The position numbers were made by a program, and so were the translations under genes. The notes beneath the pieces are model-generated. The model was not told the origin of the DNA. It was given only the letters and a program-made list of their open reading frames with translations, and did not search any database. A DNA stretch of 64,000 bases from Lutraria lutraria (taxonomy: Eukaryota; Mollusca; Bivalvia; Venerida; Mactridae). Shown piece after piece: positions 1 through 13,400 of this stretch (position 1 is its first letter; the number at the start of each line of letters is the position of its first letter). The stretch lies in assembly GCA_964023205.1 (NCBI GenBank), contig OZ026834.1, positions 29,488,756-29,552,755 on the forward strand, read 5' to 3'.

Positions 1-84
1 ATGATATTTAAAATGCATTATAACAGCGCATGCAGGAATGGATAAAAGTCAAAATATACAAAAAGCAGAGGAAAAACCTTAACA

Positions 85-262
85 CAGTCATACTTGTAAA
101 CATAGGCCACCCGTGGGAAAGACAAAATGTGGTCTTTATTGATAAGTGGTCCATATTTGGAAGTCATTCTGTTCTAAAGAATCAATGACGGTTTTAAGCA
201 AAATGGCATATATGCACAGGATGGCCTTTATTCCGAGGTGGCCGCTAACACAGGTTTGACTG
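85..262. mobile_element. MITE family 1 (CAGTC..GACTG ends), copy a
   Basis: The left end reads cagtcatacttgtaaacat and the right end is the near inverse, acacaggtttgactg followed by TA. The interior shares the 'aaagacaaaatgtggtcttta' and 'gtcattctgttctaaa' blocks with copies at 11622, 26502, 43517, 44166, 45695 and 54366. No open reading frame; non-autonomous. The CAGT ends beside TA resemble pogo/Tigger elements of the Tc1/mariner group (inference). Confidence 0.7.
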
Positions 263-612
263 TATGGGTATAATGTGCTTAATGTTGAGCGAAGTCGTTA
301 GTGAAAGAAATCAGTGATACCATTAGCCCTGAATATACCGTCATAATCTGTAGTGATACAAGAAAGACACTATACGCCGAGGGTTAATCTACAAAGATGA
401 TACGTATACATAAAAACAAATCAAGCGAACATGAATCCAACAAAAGTTTTATTGAAATCCGTCCAATTTATTCAATCACATCCAATGATAGTTCTTTGAT
501 CGATGTTAAAGAAGTATAAAAAGATGATACGCATGCGTGCGGACGATTCCTTATTGAATATTTCTTCTTGATTCTTCTATGATCGACATGATTAAATATA
601 TTTATTAAATTC

Positions 613-850
613 AACTTTCATGAAATCGATTCAACACCTCGAGAAGGTAGTTGTGTTGTGAGTTAAGTAGATGTTGCTAGCTAGATGTGAAGAATTTTGA
701 AATACATTTTTGTGATTTATTGGTTGAAATGAACTTACATGAAATCGACACCACACACTCCAGAAAGTAGTTGTGTCATGTGAGTTTAGCAGACATTGTT
801 AATCTGATCTGATGTGATGTGAACTTTGAAATATAAGTTTTTGTGATTCA
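613..850. repeat. Diverged tandem duplication, about 119-bp unit, two copies
   Basis: The block starting 'aactttcatgaaatcgat' at 613 is repeated from 732 as 'aacttacatgaaatcgac', and both units end in a 'gaaataca..tttttgtgatt' block. Divergence is visible (roughly one base in five), so the duplication is old. Confidence 0.7.
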
Positions 851-1196
851 AACCAAAATTTGTCATTTTACAGTGATGACATTTAATTTGATTTGAATTG
901 ATGGTAGCCAGAAACTGTGATGCAAAAATAAGGATTTATAAAATGAACGATTTCATTCGCTTAAAACAAGACGGACATTAAACTTATGATTTGCTGAGAA
1001 CTATACTTAATTCAAGGACAGTTTGAAACAACTCGTGACTTGAATCTACTAAAACAATGTGTAACCTGTTTGAAATAAATCAAAATAGCAGCTTAATACA
1101 ACACTTGACAAAAAGAAATCAGAAATATAATAGTTGATATCCCGTTTTTTGCAATTTGACAAAAAAATCGTAATTTAGAAAATTAACTTCACGAAG

Positions 1197-1447
1197 ATGA
1201 GCTCCAAGGCATACTTAAGACGAGCAAGTATAAATGAAGCGCAGTTGATGAGCGAAATGAAGAGTTGGGGAAAGAATAAGGCCATGGAGCGGACGTTGAG
1301 GCAGCGGAACGAGAAGATGGACCAACATTTGGCAAATCGGAGGAAGACGCAACAGTTCGAGAAACATTTACTGAGTAAAGATTTGGAGAATAATGTGATG
1401 AAGACGTCAGTGACCACGGACGAGTACCTGGACAGATCACAATCTAA
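1197..1447 (+). CDS. Gene 1, coding exon 1
   Basis: Starts with ATG AGC TCC AAG. Encodes 83 residues plus two bases of Lys84, almost all charged or polar. The donor is GT at 1448-1449 (ctaa|gtaatt); reading through it meets a stop at once (TAA at 1449), which supports splicing here. Confidence 0.75.
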
Positions 1448-4400
1448 GTAATTACTTAAGTGTTATTTTCAGTCGGTTTAATGCCGGTTTTCATTGATAA
1501 TTCTGTTATATACGGTGTCCGGTTTTCATTGATAATTCTGTTATATACGGTGTCCGGTTTACATAACAAGAACCTGGTAACTCCACATATGGAGGAAAGT
1601 CGACACTTTGGTAAAATGATCATAGATTTTGCTGTGGCCAGGTTTCGAACCTAGATCTCCAGGTTACAAGTCCAGCACAATAACCACTGGACCTAGGCCG
1701 CGCCCCCCAATATTACTTGAGATATTTACCTTTTTACCTGTTTCAAGCCTGACACAAATGACCAGTTTAAATGTACTCTGTATACTGGACAGAAAGTATG
1801 TACGTGTATCATCTGATCCTCTCTACCATAATAATGTTGTGATTTGCGCTATTATCAAGGGAGATAACTGATCAATGACTTAAATTGTTCTTGAAGTAAA
1901 TGGAGATTACTCGAATAACAAAATGTTCCAAAAATACATAATAACAAGCAATTGAATTAAACGGTTGTAAATTCGCAAAATGTATTCTTTGTAAATGGAA
2001 ATCATGATTCATTATTTGCTGTATGGTCTAAGATCAGTTTATTCACCACTAGATTATAATTATATCCATGTATAAATGAATCATTAAGATTCGGTGGAGG
2101 GGGTGGCCCCCCATGGTGGAGTGGTTATTGTTTTTAACTAGCAGTCACTAGCCCCTCAACGCTGTTCATATTCGAATCCCATCCGGGACCAGGAAGATAT
2201 CACATGTGAGGAAGCTGTCCTGCTAGCTTACAGAACGTCAGCGTTCTGACCCGCCTCTGTGGTCGAGTGGTTAAAGTCGCTGACTTCAAATTACTGTAAC
2301 CTCTCACTGATAGAGGGTCGTGGGTTCGAGCCGCGCTAAGGAGGATGGGGGTATAGTACTGGTTCTTCCCTGGAACGATGCTTAGGTGAACTGTCCGCCT
2401 CATGTGACTCTGACTGTTGAAAAGGGGCGCAAAACTCCATAACAACAAGCAAACAAAGTGATTATTCCACGCTCGTTAAAGCTGGAAAATCGCCAAATGA
2501 CTCTCTCGGTTGATGCGACATTATTTTAAACCCCAGATACTGAACAACATTAAAGTTCGTATTTTTCTAAGCTAATTCTAATGCATTTTTTATCTTTGAT
2601 ATAATATCATGTTATACATGTATGTTCAGGTACTCCACGTGGAGAGAACGTGAAAGAGAGCGACTACAGAGAAGATACACAAGTTTAAACAAAGCCTACA
2701 TGAAGGAATACAAGGAACTCGGAATCCATAATTATGAACCATCAGCCGATAGAAAACACCGAAGAAAGTCCGAGTCTGATGTTAATAAAGAAGAGACTGA
2801 GGTTGATTCAGAAGTTACTCCCCATACGGAACAACCGCAGACAATTAGAGAAATACAGAGTGAACCTTACCTTGGAGGAGATGATGAAGATGTTACAGAC
2901 AGTGCTAATGATAAAGGAAGTAAGAGTATAGAAGCAGAAGCTGAGAATGAGAAGGAAGAAGATATTGTTGATGATTTATCTGTAAGGAATTTGTTTATAA
3001 GACAAAATAGACGTGCAACTGTTACAAACATTCCCAAAAGAGATCGACCTGGAGCATCAAATGTGAAATTCGACAGGAGACCATCCATGCCATTTTCTGC
3101 TATACCATACAATTTTGGTAAATAAAGATGTTTGACTGTTAATATCAGTTAAATGATCTTGAGACCGTACGTGATGTTAATTGTATTTATGATATACTAC
3201 AAGGTATTGTATTTAGCAAAAACATGATAATACGAATATAAAACTAAAACGAACTTTTGTCATTGTGAGACACGAGCATAATCCGTACCAATCACTGATT
3301 AATCTTCTGTGATATTTTCTTAAGATGAAAATATACAACTACAATCAGAAATGTTTCTTTTTGAAATTTGATACTTTTTTCTACTTCACTAACACAATCA
3401 AACGTGAATGTACGACCATCTGTGAACAAAAGACCGGAAAAAATCAACGGCCGCTTCCAGCCGTAAAAATTATTTGTTTCTGGTGACCCGACCTACGTTA
3501 ATTTCCCCTTAACGATCCTAGACTTTTATTAGGCCCAAGGAATCGTACATACATTGTCTCACTCTTTACCTTTCTGCACGCTTACAATAATAACAATAAA
3601 AATTAACCTACCCACTCTGGTGACCCTATTTTAAATGGGCATGAAACTAGAAAAGTTTGATAGCAGGGGAGGAACCTCTAAACAAGGCCAACCTTTCATG
3701 AAGACCATAACTTGTATTTTTATTACTTTGGGAGTTGTGGTAGTATTTGTGTAGAGGTTTCACAGTATACAAATATCAGTAATCATAAATTAATATACCG
3801 ATATACAGTAAAACCCATTAAAACCGGATCTCTTCCGGACCCGGGCCAAAATCCCGGTCTTCTGAGAATTCAGGTTTTCAGAACGTTTTTCAACTTTTGA
3901 GAAATTTCGGAAAAATGGAGCTTCAGAGAGTCCCGGTTTTCTAGGAGACCGGTTTTCAAGGTTTTTTATGTACATGTTTTAACACACTTTGAAGAATTCT
4001 TTTGCGAACTTATTCTTGTTGAACATTTTCAGTTTGGTACATTTGGGCTAGATCTAATCTGAAACGAATGAATGTACATATATACGCCCAATGAATAATG
4101 AATCATTTTCTTTGTTTGTTTTCATTGTCTCTGGTACCGTACAGTATCAATGAAACCGTCACGTGACTTTGACACTTAGTGACAAATCAACAAACCATGT
4201 GACTCTGACACTTTGTATTTATAGCAATTAATCGAAAGATTTTGGAGTGTCATCAATCAAGTTAAGTCGTATTGACTTGTACTTTATGTATCAGCGATCT
4301 GTCATTTCTAGGCCGAAGTTCAGCGATAGTTGACAATTTCCAAGAACAGAAGAAAATAAATGAGAGCAAATATTTGTTAATTACACAATGTTAATTAATA

Positions 4401-7400
4401 GTGCTGAGTTCGCGGTAATTGAATCTAGTGTTTATAGTGTTTCTATAAATATTTATCAAAATATGCCAACGAACACGTAATCTAGATTAACGACTGAACC
4501 ATTTGACTGTTATACGTTGTGTGCTTAAAATACGAAGGTGACGCAACCAGTGTGTCTAGAAAGAGGTCCCGAGAAAAAAAACGGTTACCGGAGAATGGGT
4601 TCGTTCTAGAAAGCTTGCAGTGTGTGCAAAAAAGAGATTACTCCGATTAGAACAATGTTTTTTTTCCATGTAATAAAATTCTTATGAGTATAAATAGTTA
4701 TAGTCAATGTATACCAGATTATTTAGTAACAGAAAAGGGAGTGCGTTTATGCAAGTTCAGTTTGTCTGTCATTTCTTTGTACTATTTCACTTTTTTACTG
4801 ATTATAATGCTTTTTTAATAAGCGTCTATGATTAAATCAAGCATTTGGCTTTGTTTTCGATGAGATGAGTCACAACAGAGAGAAAATACCTAAACCTTAA
4901 TGTAGTCTGGATTACCTGCCCCTAACTGCTACACAGAGGTACTATTATGTAAGTCAACGCCGGGAACCAGGCTTACCCAAACATATGCATTGCTGAAAAA
5001 GATATACAACAAGATATGATTTTAAAACACAAATGCCTACTTTCTCACATAAAGAGATATGGTCGGTAGCGGAGCTCGAAACCACGACCCTGTATCAATG
5101 AGAGGTTACAGTGATTTGGAGTCAGCTACATAAACCATTCGACCACGAAGGCGGGTTCCTAAACAATGCACCGTGAGGCATGTACAGGTTGTCACGAGAA
5201 ACCAACAGACGAAATTTGATGATTGTAGGTGGAATTCAAAGCGTTTTGATTATATAGGCAAGGTTAAAGTTTGGTACAAATAAACAGACAAACCAAAAAC
5301 AATATGTCCCATCTATCGATATGGGGGCATAAAATGTACTATTAAAACAGTACATGGTATCATTTTGTTGCTAAGATACCAATTTTCTGTCTAAATGGAT
5401 GTAGAATACAGACTAAGGTTCATTATGAAACAAAATACAAACAAGCTCTACCTTGGTACAAAGGGTCGTACATTGTGCTACTTAGTTCAAACAAATACAA
5501 CAAGAACAATAACCCGATGTTATACAATAAACACACAAACAACAATCAATACAGACTTCCATTAAGGGAGAGAACTATCTCGTAAGTGTAGACAATACAT
5601 AAGTAATGTAAATATTTTGTTTATTTTACGGAACTTATTAATTAGGGAAGGATTGGGTTAAGAGGTACGAGTACACATTCCATTGTATTGATGTTGAAAT
5701 ATTATTCATGACATGTTCCATCTCGAGAAATGTTTAAGCTTTTAAATATACACAAGGGAATAATGATCTCTTAATTGGAATATTTTGGTTATATTGAAGT
5801 ATAGACTATAAGTTTGTCTAGCGGTAAACGTCCGATAGTTCACTTTGTATTAGGATAGTGTAACAACTTTACTACAGTCAAACCTCCATGAACCGAACCT
5901 TTCTTATCCTAAATCCTATCTAAACTGAACACGTCAGCTGGTCCCGAGAGTTTTTATCATGTACAGTACAACCTCTCCAGAGCGGCCCTCTCTTGAGCAA
6001 CAACCTCCCTTTAACGACATCATGACTTTTCGATTGAACTATAATTAGTAATTCAACCTCTCCAGAGCAAAAACCTCTTAACAACAACATGATTTTGCTA
6101 CTCAGTCCCAAAAGTACATGTTGCTTTGGAGAGGTTGCACTGCATAAATACCAAACATCCGAAACCTTTCTTATCCGAAAGTCTCTCATATCCGAACATT
6201 TTTGTAAGTCCGAACAAGTTCGAATTAGAAAGGTTCTACTGCATCACGTTTCATATTTTGTATAAACCATCTTTGGTCAGAATGAATGATCGACTGATTG
6301 AACGATTAAAGGATCAACGGGATTTGTTGATTTATTGATTCACTGATGGTATGTGGGATTGAGGAATTGTCCGATAGATAGAGTGACCGGGACTGATTGT
6401 GAACGACTAAAAAAAGCGAACGGGCGAACGAACGGACGAATCAGGTAGCTAGCATCCGACCAAATTGATGAACAAGGCCGGCGCGCCCCGTAACAAACGT
6501 AGAAATGAATGCCAACACCATCAAAACAATTGAGCATTAGTAATACTTGTTATGGATACAGATTCATTATTAAAACAAAAAAAAACTGGCAGTACAATAC
6601 ATGACTCATACGATTGAAATTACGACGGGTTAATCTTAAATTACACACACGGCACTCCGCTTTTGGGTCAGTAACGTATAAAATACCCTATACTTGACTC
6701 GTTCTGATAATTTTCGCTTTATAAACAACCCAGTGTGACGTCATAAACAAATATTGTTGGCTTGTTCAAACGCCATATTATTGTCAATGTTTACCCAGTA
6801 TCGGACCCATAATAGTAAACAAGATTTGGTCCATCGTAAGTAAACATAGAAGTTATTCACCAATGTTCCAAAGTAAATATTTTGTACCTAGTATCGATAT
6901 AGTTCGTAATCTTGAGCAAGCAACCTCTCTCTTAGCTTATTTACCGATGAACGTTCGTTTCATACGACTTTTACTTTAATTCGAATTCCATCGTACATAC
7001 TTCGCTAAAATTGAACAAACATACTTAAGCTAGTCTTTAAATATTCTTATGTTTTAGTAGATAATTTCGAGTGTCAATATATCTGTAAATATGAGATGGT
7101 GAGGAGTACTATATGGAGTCTGTTATTTAAACATAAGACCATTATAAGCCTCGTTGGCTGAAATTAAAAATGATAAAATATCTAAACTGCTTTACAAGGA
7201 TTTGGTTTACGATCATGGATGACGGTTATTAAAATACTGAGTCTCCATTATTTCCACTTCAAATCGTTGACAGCAATATAGAAGATAATTCTCTTCATAT
7301 TTACCACACCCCGTCTTACCATTAAACCCTATATGCGCAATTATATTTACATAAATCCAAGAAAACGCTCAACATGGCTTAAGTATTCTTTTATACATGG

Positions 7401-10400
7401 TGTAAACCAGTAGAATATTTTTCATATTTGACACAATAATGATCAGCACCCATCCTTATAGACTATAGAGGGGGTCGACCGGCACAGTCCATAGTCATTT
7501 CTGACACAGTGGGACGGGTGGTATTGTTGTTAGACATTTCTGACACAGTGGGACGGGTGGTATTGTTGTTATTCATTTCTGACACAGTGGGACGGGTGGT
7601 ATTGTTGTTAGTCATTTCTGACACAGTGGGACGGGTGGTATTGTTGTTAGTCATTTCTGACACAGTGGGATGGGTGGTATTGTTGTTAGTCATTTCTGAC
7701 ACAGTGGGATGGGTGGTATTGTTGTTAGTCATTTCTGACACAGTGGGATGAGTGGTATTGTTGTTATTCATTTCTGACACAGTGGGGTGTGTGGTATTGT
7801 TGTTAGTCATTTCTGACACAGTGGGACGGGTGGTATTGTTGTTAGTCATTTCTGACACAGTGGGATGTGTGGTATTGTTGTTATTCATTTCTGACACAGT
7901 GGGACGGGTGGTATTGTTGTTAGTCATTTCTGACACAGTGGGACGGGTGGTATTGTTGTTAGTCATTTCTGACACAGTGGGACGGGTGGTATTGTTGTTA
8001 GTCATTTCTGACACAGTGGGACGGGTGGTATTGTTGTTAGTCATTTCTGACACAGTGGGACGGGTGGTATTGTTGTTAGTCATTTCTGACACAGTGGGAC
8101 GGGTGGTATTGTTGTTAGTCATTTCTGACACAGTGGGATGGGTGGTATTGTTGTTATTCATTTCTGACACAGTGGGACGGGTGGTATTGTTGTTAGTCAT
8201 TTCTGACACAGTGGGGTGTGTGGTATTGTTGTTATTCATTTCTGACACAGTGGGACGGGTGGTATTGTTGTTAGTCATTTCTGACACAGCGGGACGGGTG
8301 GTATTGTTGTTAGTCATTTCTGACACAGTGGGACGGGTGGTATTGTTGTTATTCATTTCTGACACACTGTGACGGTTGGTATTGTTGTTAGTCATTTCTG
8401 ACACAGTGGGACGGGTGGTATTGTTGTTAGTCATTTCTGACACAGCGGGACGGGTGGTACTGTTGTTATTCATTTCTGACACAGTGGGGTGGGTGGTACT
8501 GTTGTTAGTCATTTCTGACACAGCGGGATGGGTGGTACTGTTGTTAGTCATTTCTGACACAGTGGGGTGTGTGGTATTGTTGTTATTCATTTCTGACACA
8601 CTGTGACGGGTGGTATTGTTGTTATTCATTTCTGACACAGTGGGACGGGTGGTATTGTTGTTATTCATTTCTGACACAGTGGGATGGGTGGTATTGTTGT
8701 TAGTCATTTCTGACACAGCGGGGCGGGTGGTATTGTTGTTAGTCATTTCTGACACAGTGGGATGGGTGGTATTGTTGTTATTCATTTCTGACACAGTGTT
8801 GTTGTTCAGTAGTGGTATAGCAGACTTTCCGTGATTTAAAGACAAAATAATTGAAAATTATGATTTGCACGTTAAGGTGATCATTATGGTCAAGCATGTG
8901 ACAGGCGGAAGTACTACACTATGATAGGAGACTAAATGGCTGTGATTGTTACTGTAGCCGTAAAACAAAACTGCTCAGGAGTTCAAGTTTTACTTACAAA
9001 CAGTTACTTACAAGGACTGTTAAGATATCAAGGACTATTAAGAGAGGTCCCGAAATGTCTGTTCTATAGACCGCAAATTGAATTAATTTACGTTAGTTTT
9101 CCTTTTTATTTTATAAACCATCATGTCATTAAATGACAGGAGCGTCACCAGTATATCAAAGGCATTGCGTTTTGAAGTTTATTTGAAAAGTTTCAGAATA
9201 CAGCCAGTTACATATCAGTGTCGGATTTAACAATTTGATCATATCGCTCGCTGTAGCATGATGATCTATAAATTGGCGTGAAAACATGAACATTAAGTCC
9301 TGGTGTACTTCTGAGCGTATTTTATAATATCTATAAGTTCAAAATGGTCCTCCCTTACGTATAGCTTTCTTCCATTAACCATATAATTTAAAATTATTAT
9401 GTAGTGTCGACCTTTAATTTTATCCACAGCAGGCTCTTAGGCAAACACTAGCCTCCTTCCCGGTTCATATGGTCCTGCACAGTACAATATCATTTTAAAT
9501 ACATGCATAATGATGTTCATTTTTTTAAGTATTAAATTCAGCCTACATTGTGACGATTTGGGCTTTCATTCAGTATGTCTGTCAAAATTGACAATAGCTC
9601 AGTTAAAAAAACGAATTTATTTTCACATGGAAAAAATCCTTTAAATAATAATAGTACAAATGTAACATTTATTCTGACTTCGAGTAATAAATTAAACAGT
9701 TCAGCAAATATCGAATAAACGTCTTAGCAAACATTCACAAAACGTTGTACTATACTGTAACACGGTAACAATCGTGATTAGCTGAGGCTTGTTTAACTTA
9801 GATATATCTATACAGCGCCCTCAATAAGAACGGAATACGAATTTAGGTCGATCAAATTCCAACCGGCCAAACAACGAGCACCAGGACCGAGTGATTTTTT
9901 TTATTGAACATCGTAAAATAATTTCATTGAACGTGTTTATTTTTTGAAGAGCGTACTCGAAACGAACGGATAAACTGTGGACATTTTAATCAATTTTTTT
10001 TTTTGCTTTAAGTAAACTGGTTGATGATACAGAGTGATGATTTAAACGAGATCGTTGGAGTTTTTTATATGAAGGTAAATATACGATATTCATGTGCTTT
10101 TTTCTGTTCTTTTGCATAGATGCATTCCTAGTGTAATTTTGATAATAGTGTAAATGTATGTTTTTATATAACCATTTCTCGGGATTACAATCGATAAAAT
10201 TGCAAAACCGAAAATTGGATTTGATTAAAAAAATATATGAAAAAATAAAACATCGAAGGAAATAATTTTATTTAAAAAAGGCAAAATGTATTAAAATTGG
10301 ATGACAGAATAATAAATTTACAAATGAATTTTTTTCTAATTTTGTTAAGTTTAATTTGTATTTTCATATTATTGTTTTAACATATAGTTGATTGTTTCTG

Positions 10401-13400
10401 CGAAATTAGATCGGTGTGATGCTCTTGTATAATTTCTAAAAAAAATGTTTATCAAGTCAAATGTGGTTATTGTTACTGATTATGATTTGAATAAATTTTT
10501 TATCATCACGAGAAAAATATTTCAATTTTATATCTAGCATTAATTACATGTTTAACTATTGTAACTTCTTGACAGTTTTATTGAAATATAACATTATTAA
10601 TACAAAATATCACATCTACATATACCTTTTTTATCAAAAACAATTATGGGCGCATACTGAAACTGAGTAAAGTAAAGTACAAATGTAACTGTCATTTCAA
10701 TATTTCAATTCTTCACAAAAAGTATTGGCTCATAGTGATATACTATTTGTTTGATATAATTCATGGTGTTAAAATGAACCATTTTATGTAAAAAGCTTTA
10801 AATTAATTCGCTGAATATAAAAAATGTATCCTTTAATATAAAGTAGAACCTTTCTGACACGAACTTCTCTGGTCCAAGCACAGCAATCGGGTCTTTTTTG
10901 GGTTTGGTATATACATATACAGTACAACCTCTCCAGAGCGGCCCTCTGTTGAGCAACAACCTCTCTATAACAGTACCTTCAAAATTTCCCTAATCTGATA
11001 TTTACTATAAAGTTAACCTCTGTAGAGCAACAACCTCTCTATAACAGTACCTTCAAAATTTCCCTAATCTGATATTTACTATAAAGTTAACCTCTGTAGA
11101 GCAACAACCTCTCTATAACAGTACCTTCAAAATTTCCCTAATCTGATATTTACTATAAAGTTAACCTCTGTAGAGCAACAACCTCTCTATAACAGTACCT
11201 TCAAAATTTCCCTAATCTGATATTTACTATAAAGTTAACCTCTGTAGAGCAACAACCTCTCTATAACAACACCTTCAAAATTTCCCTAATCTGATATTTA
11301 CTATAAAGTTAACCTCTGTAGAGCAACAACCTCTCTATAACAGCACCTTCAAAATTTCCCTAAGCTGATATTTACTATAAAGTTAACCTCTGTATAGCAA
11401 CAACCTCTAAACAACGGCCAATACTTGCAGCTCGCAAAGGGTGTTGTTCTACAGAGGTTGTACTGTAATTGAATTAATTGAAGGGTTTACAAAGTACTGT
11501 AACATTTCTTATCCTAAAACCTCTCAGATCCTAAAACCTCTCTATTCTGAACAATTTATTTGGTCAAACATTCCTCGATTGGAGTAGTACCACTGTACAA
11601 TATGTTAATGTAAATCATACACAGTCGAACCTGTGAACAAAGGTCTCCCTTAGTAAAGACAAATTGTAGCCTTTATTGACAGGTGGCCTTTATTTGGTGG
11701 TCATTTTGTTCTAAATAAACCAATGAAGACTTAAAAGAATTGCCTTTGTTCACCGGGTGGCCTTTATTCAGAGGTGACCGCTAATACAGGTCGGACCTTA
11801 CATGTACCTAGTTATGAATATAGATCATCGTATCGACTATTTTACTTCGAAACATAGAGGATGCACCTCTAATATGCTGCTGCTGTATATAAAGTTTGTT
11901 GTCTGGAGAACACGTGATACATTCAACATTAGAACAAAATCTCACCATTTACATTCATGTCCTTGTAATCATTTTGGCATATCCAAAAAATGTAGCTATT
12001 CTAAGGTTTGTGTATACGACGCAGCTATAAAGATGTTGATTTTTAGAAAAAAATACGGAGAACATATTATATTTATAACATGTACATATTTGATTTAAAA
12101 TGTAGCGCTTGTACATGCATTAAGCCCGGACTAATGTTAAAACAGTTTTAGTTTGATTGTTTGGGTCATTGGAGCCTGTCCGGTTAGCTCAGTGCTTAGG
12201 GCGTTGGTCTAGTGACCAAGAGGTTGTGAGTTCGAATTTGACTAAAGATATACATCCTATGTAAACTTGTCCTCTACCACTGAAGCGTGTAGGGTAGCTT
12301 GGTAGTAGCTTGTGGATAGAATATGGATAGTACTGGTTAAGGCCTGAATGAAATCCAGGGAAGCTGGTTAGGATATCTGCCCACCACGGTATAATTGAAA
12401 TAATGTTATAAATGGCGTTAAATCCGATGAAATAAATAAATGGTCATTTGAATAATTATGAGTTTGGAGTCAAATGTTTCGTGAAAAATGAATTGAAATC
12501 AGATGTTATTTGTACAATGAATTTTATTGAAGGTTGTAAAACTTTGAACGATTTTAAAAACTAGAGTGTTAGTATTCACATATTACGGTGATATTTGCAC
12601 CATTTAGTCATTCTCAATTTATATAACCTGGAAGCTAAAGTTTAAGGTTGAAAAGGTTAGACTGTACTCCGGTCTCAAACTGCAGCCGCCTATGTTTGGT
12701 CATGAAAAAGATCAAAGCCAATCAATCAAGCGCTTGAAATTTATAACTTAAAAACAAAAATATACCATTAAACCCGAATAAATCCCTAGGTTGTCCTCTT
12801 CATGTGTATAGATAATGTTTCATGATTAGAATAATGGAATCAAGAACTTCTATAAAATTTATATATTTTAGTAATAGTATCTGAGTAACATTGTATGATG
12901 TATATATAAATATATTCATAAATTATTCTAATAACGCCCTGCTTTATTTCTTTGTTTAATGTTCCTGTTTGATGCGTGAGAATTGCTATAAAACAGATGT
13001 GAAGAGAACTTTAGATAGAATCTTTGTCGTTCTAGGATTATGCTCGCGTGTTTCAACGAATATGTTTCGTAAATTGTCAAACATCGCGAGGTTAAAAAGC
13101 TAAAATGAATTTTAGATAAATCAGGACATTAACAAAGGCACAGTATGTAGAGATATTTCCTGATCGAAGTTCGTAATGCCCCATGTACTTTAACGTGAGT
13201 TTATCGAAGACCCGCTTGATTGTCGACGCTGTGTTTTATTTGTTTAAAGATTTTGTTTTCTAAACGTACATTCGAGTTTTATCTCAATCAGCGAGACTGA
13301 ACTTTGTAATCAATGAACACCTTTTACTTTTTTGATAAATTATTATCCGAGTGCCTTTTGATCAGCTGGTCACCGTTAACTTTCCCTACAAATTAAAAAT

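Larger units (their letters stand above)
1..1196. other. Non-coding upstream region of gene 1
   Basis: No convincing coding exon is seen. The stretch holds a MITE copy (85-262) and a tandem duplication (613-850), both listed separately. The remainder is AT-rich and would contain the promoter and 5' UTR of the gene starting at 1197, but no clear TATA or initiator element could be assigned. Confidence 0.5.
10842..11595. mobile_element. Second family 4 MITE interrupted by family 2
   Basis: The left half (10842-10919) contains agaacctttctgacacgaac and ctggtcca. The right half (11466-11595) contains tttcttatcctaaaacctct and ends agtagtaccactg before TA. The inner family 2 copy has an expanded internal array. 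The order matches the composite at 5875-6241. Confidence 0.55.

Noticed and set aside
2247..2330. Functional tRNA-Leu gene
   Set aside because: Acceptor stem and anticodon arm do not pair fully and the same head recurs with a SINE body; better explained as a SINE.
7494..8800. Regular repeats resembling a CRISPR array
   Set aside because: Units abut with no spacers, the unit is 39 bp throughout, and the context is eukaryotic; this is a minisatellite.
7509..8834. Plus-strand open frames giving a VVLLLxISDTVG repeat
   Set aside because: They are the other-strand reading of the 39-bp array; interrupted by stops in some units and without a gene context.
11802..12098. 98-codon plus-strand frame
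   Set aside because: Composition is like neighbouring intron DNA, no motif, and it abuts a MITE; chance frame.
12171..12245. Functional tRNA-Thr gene
   Set aside because: The anticodon loop is one base short, the acceptor stem fails to pair, and a SINE body with target duplication follows.
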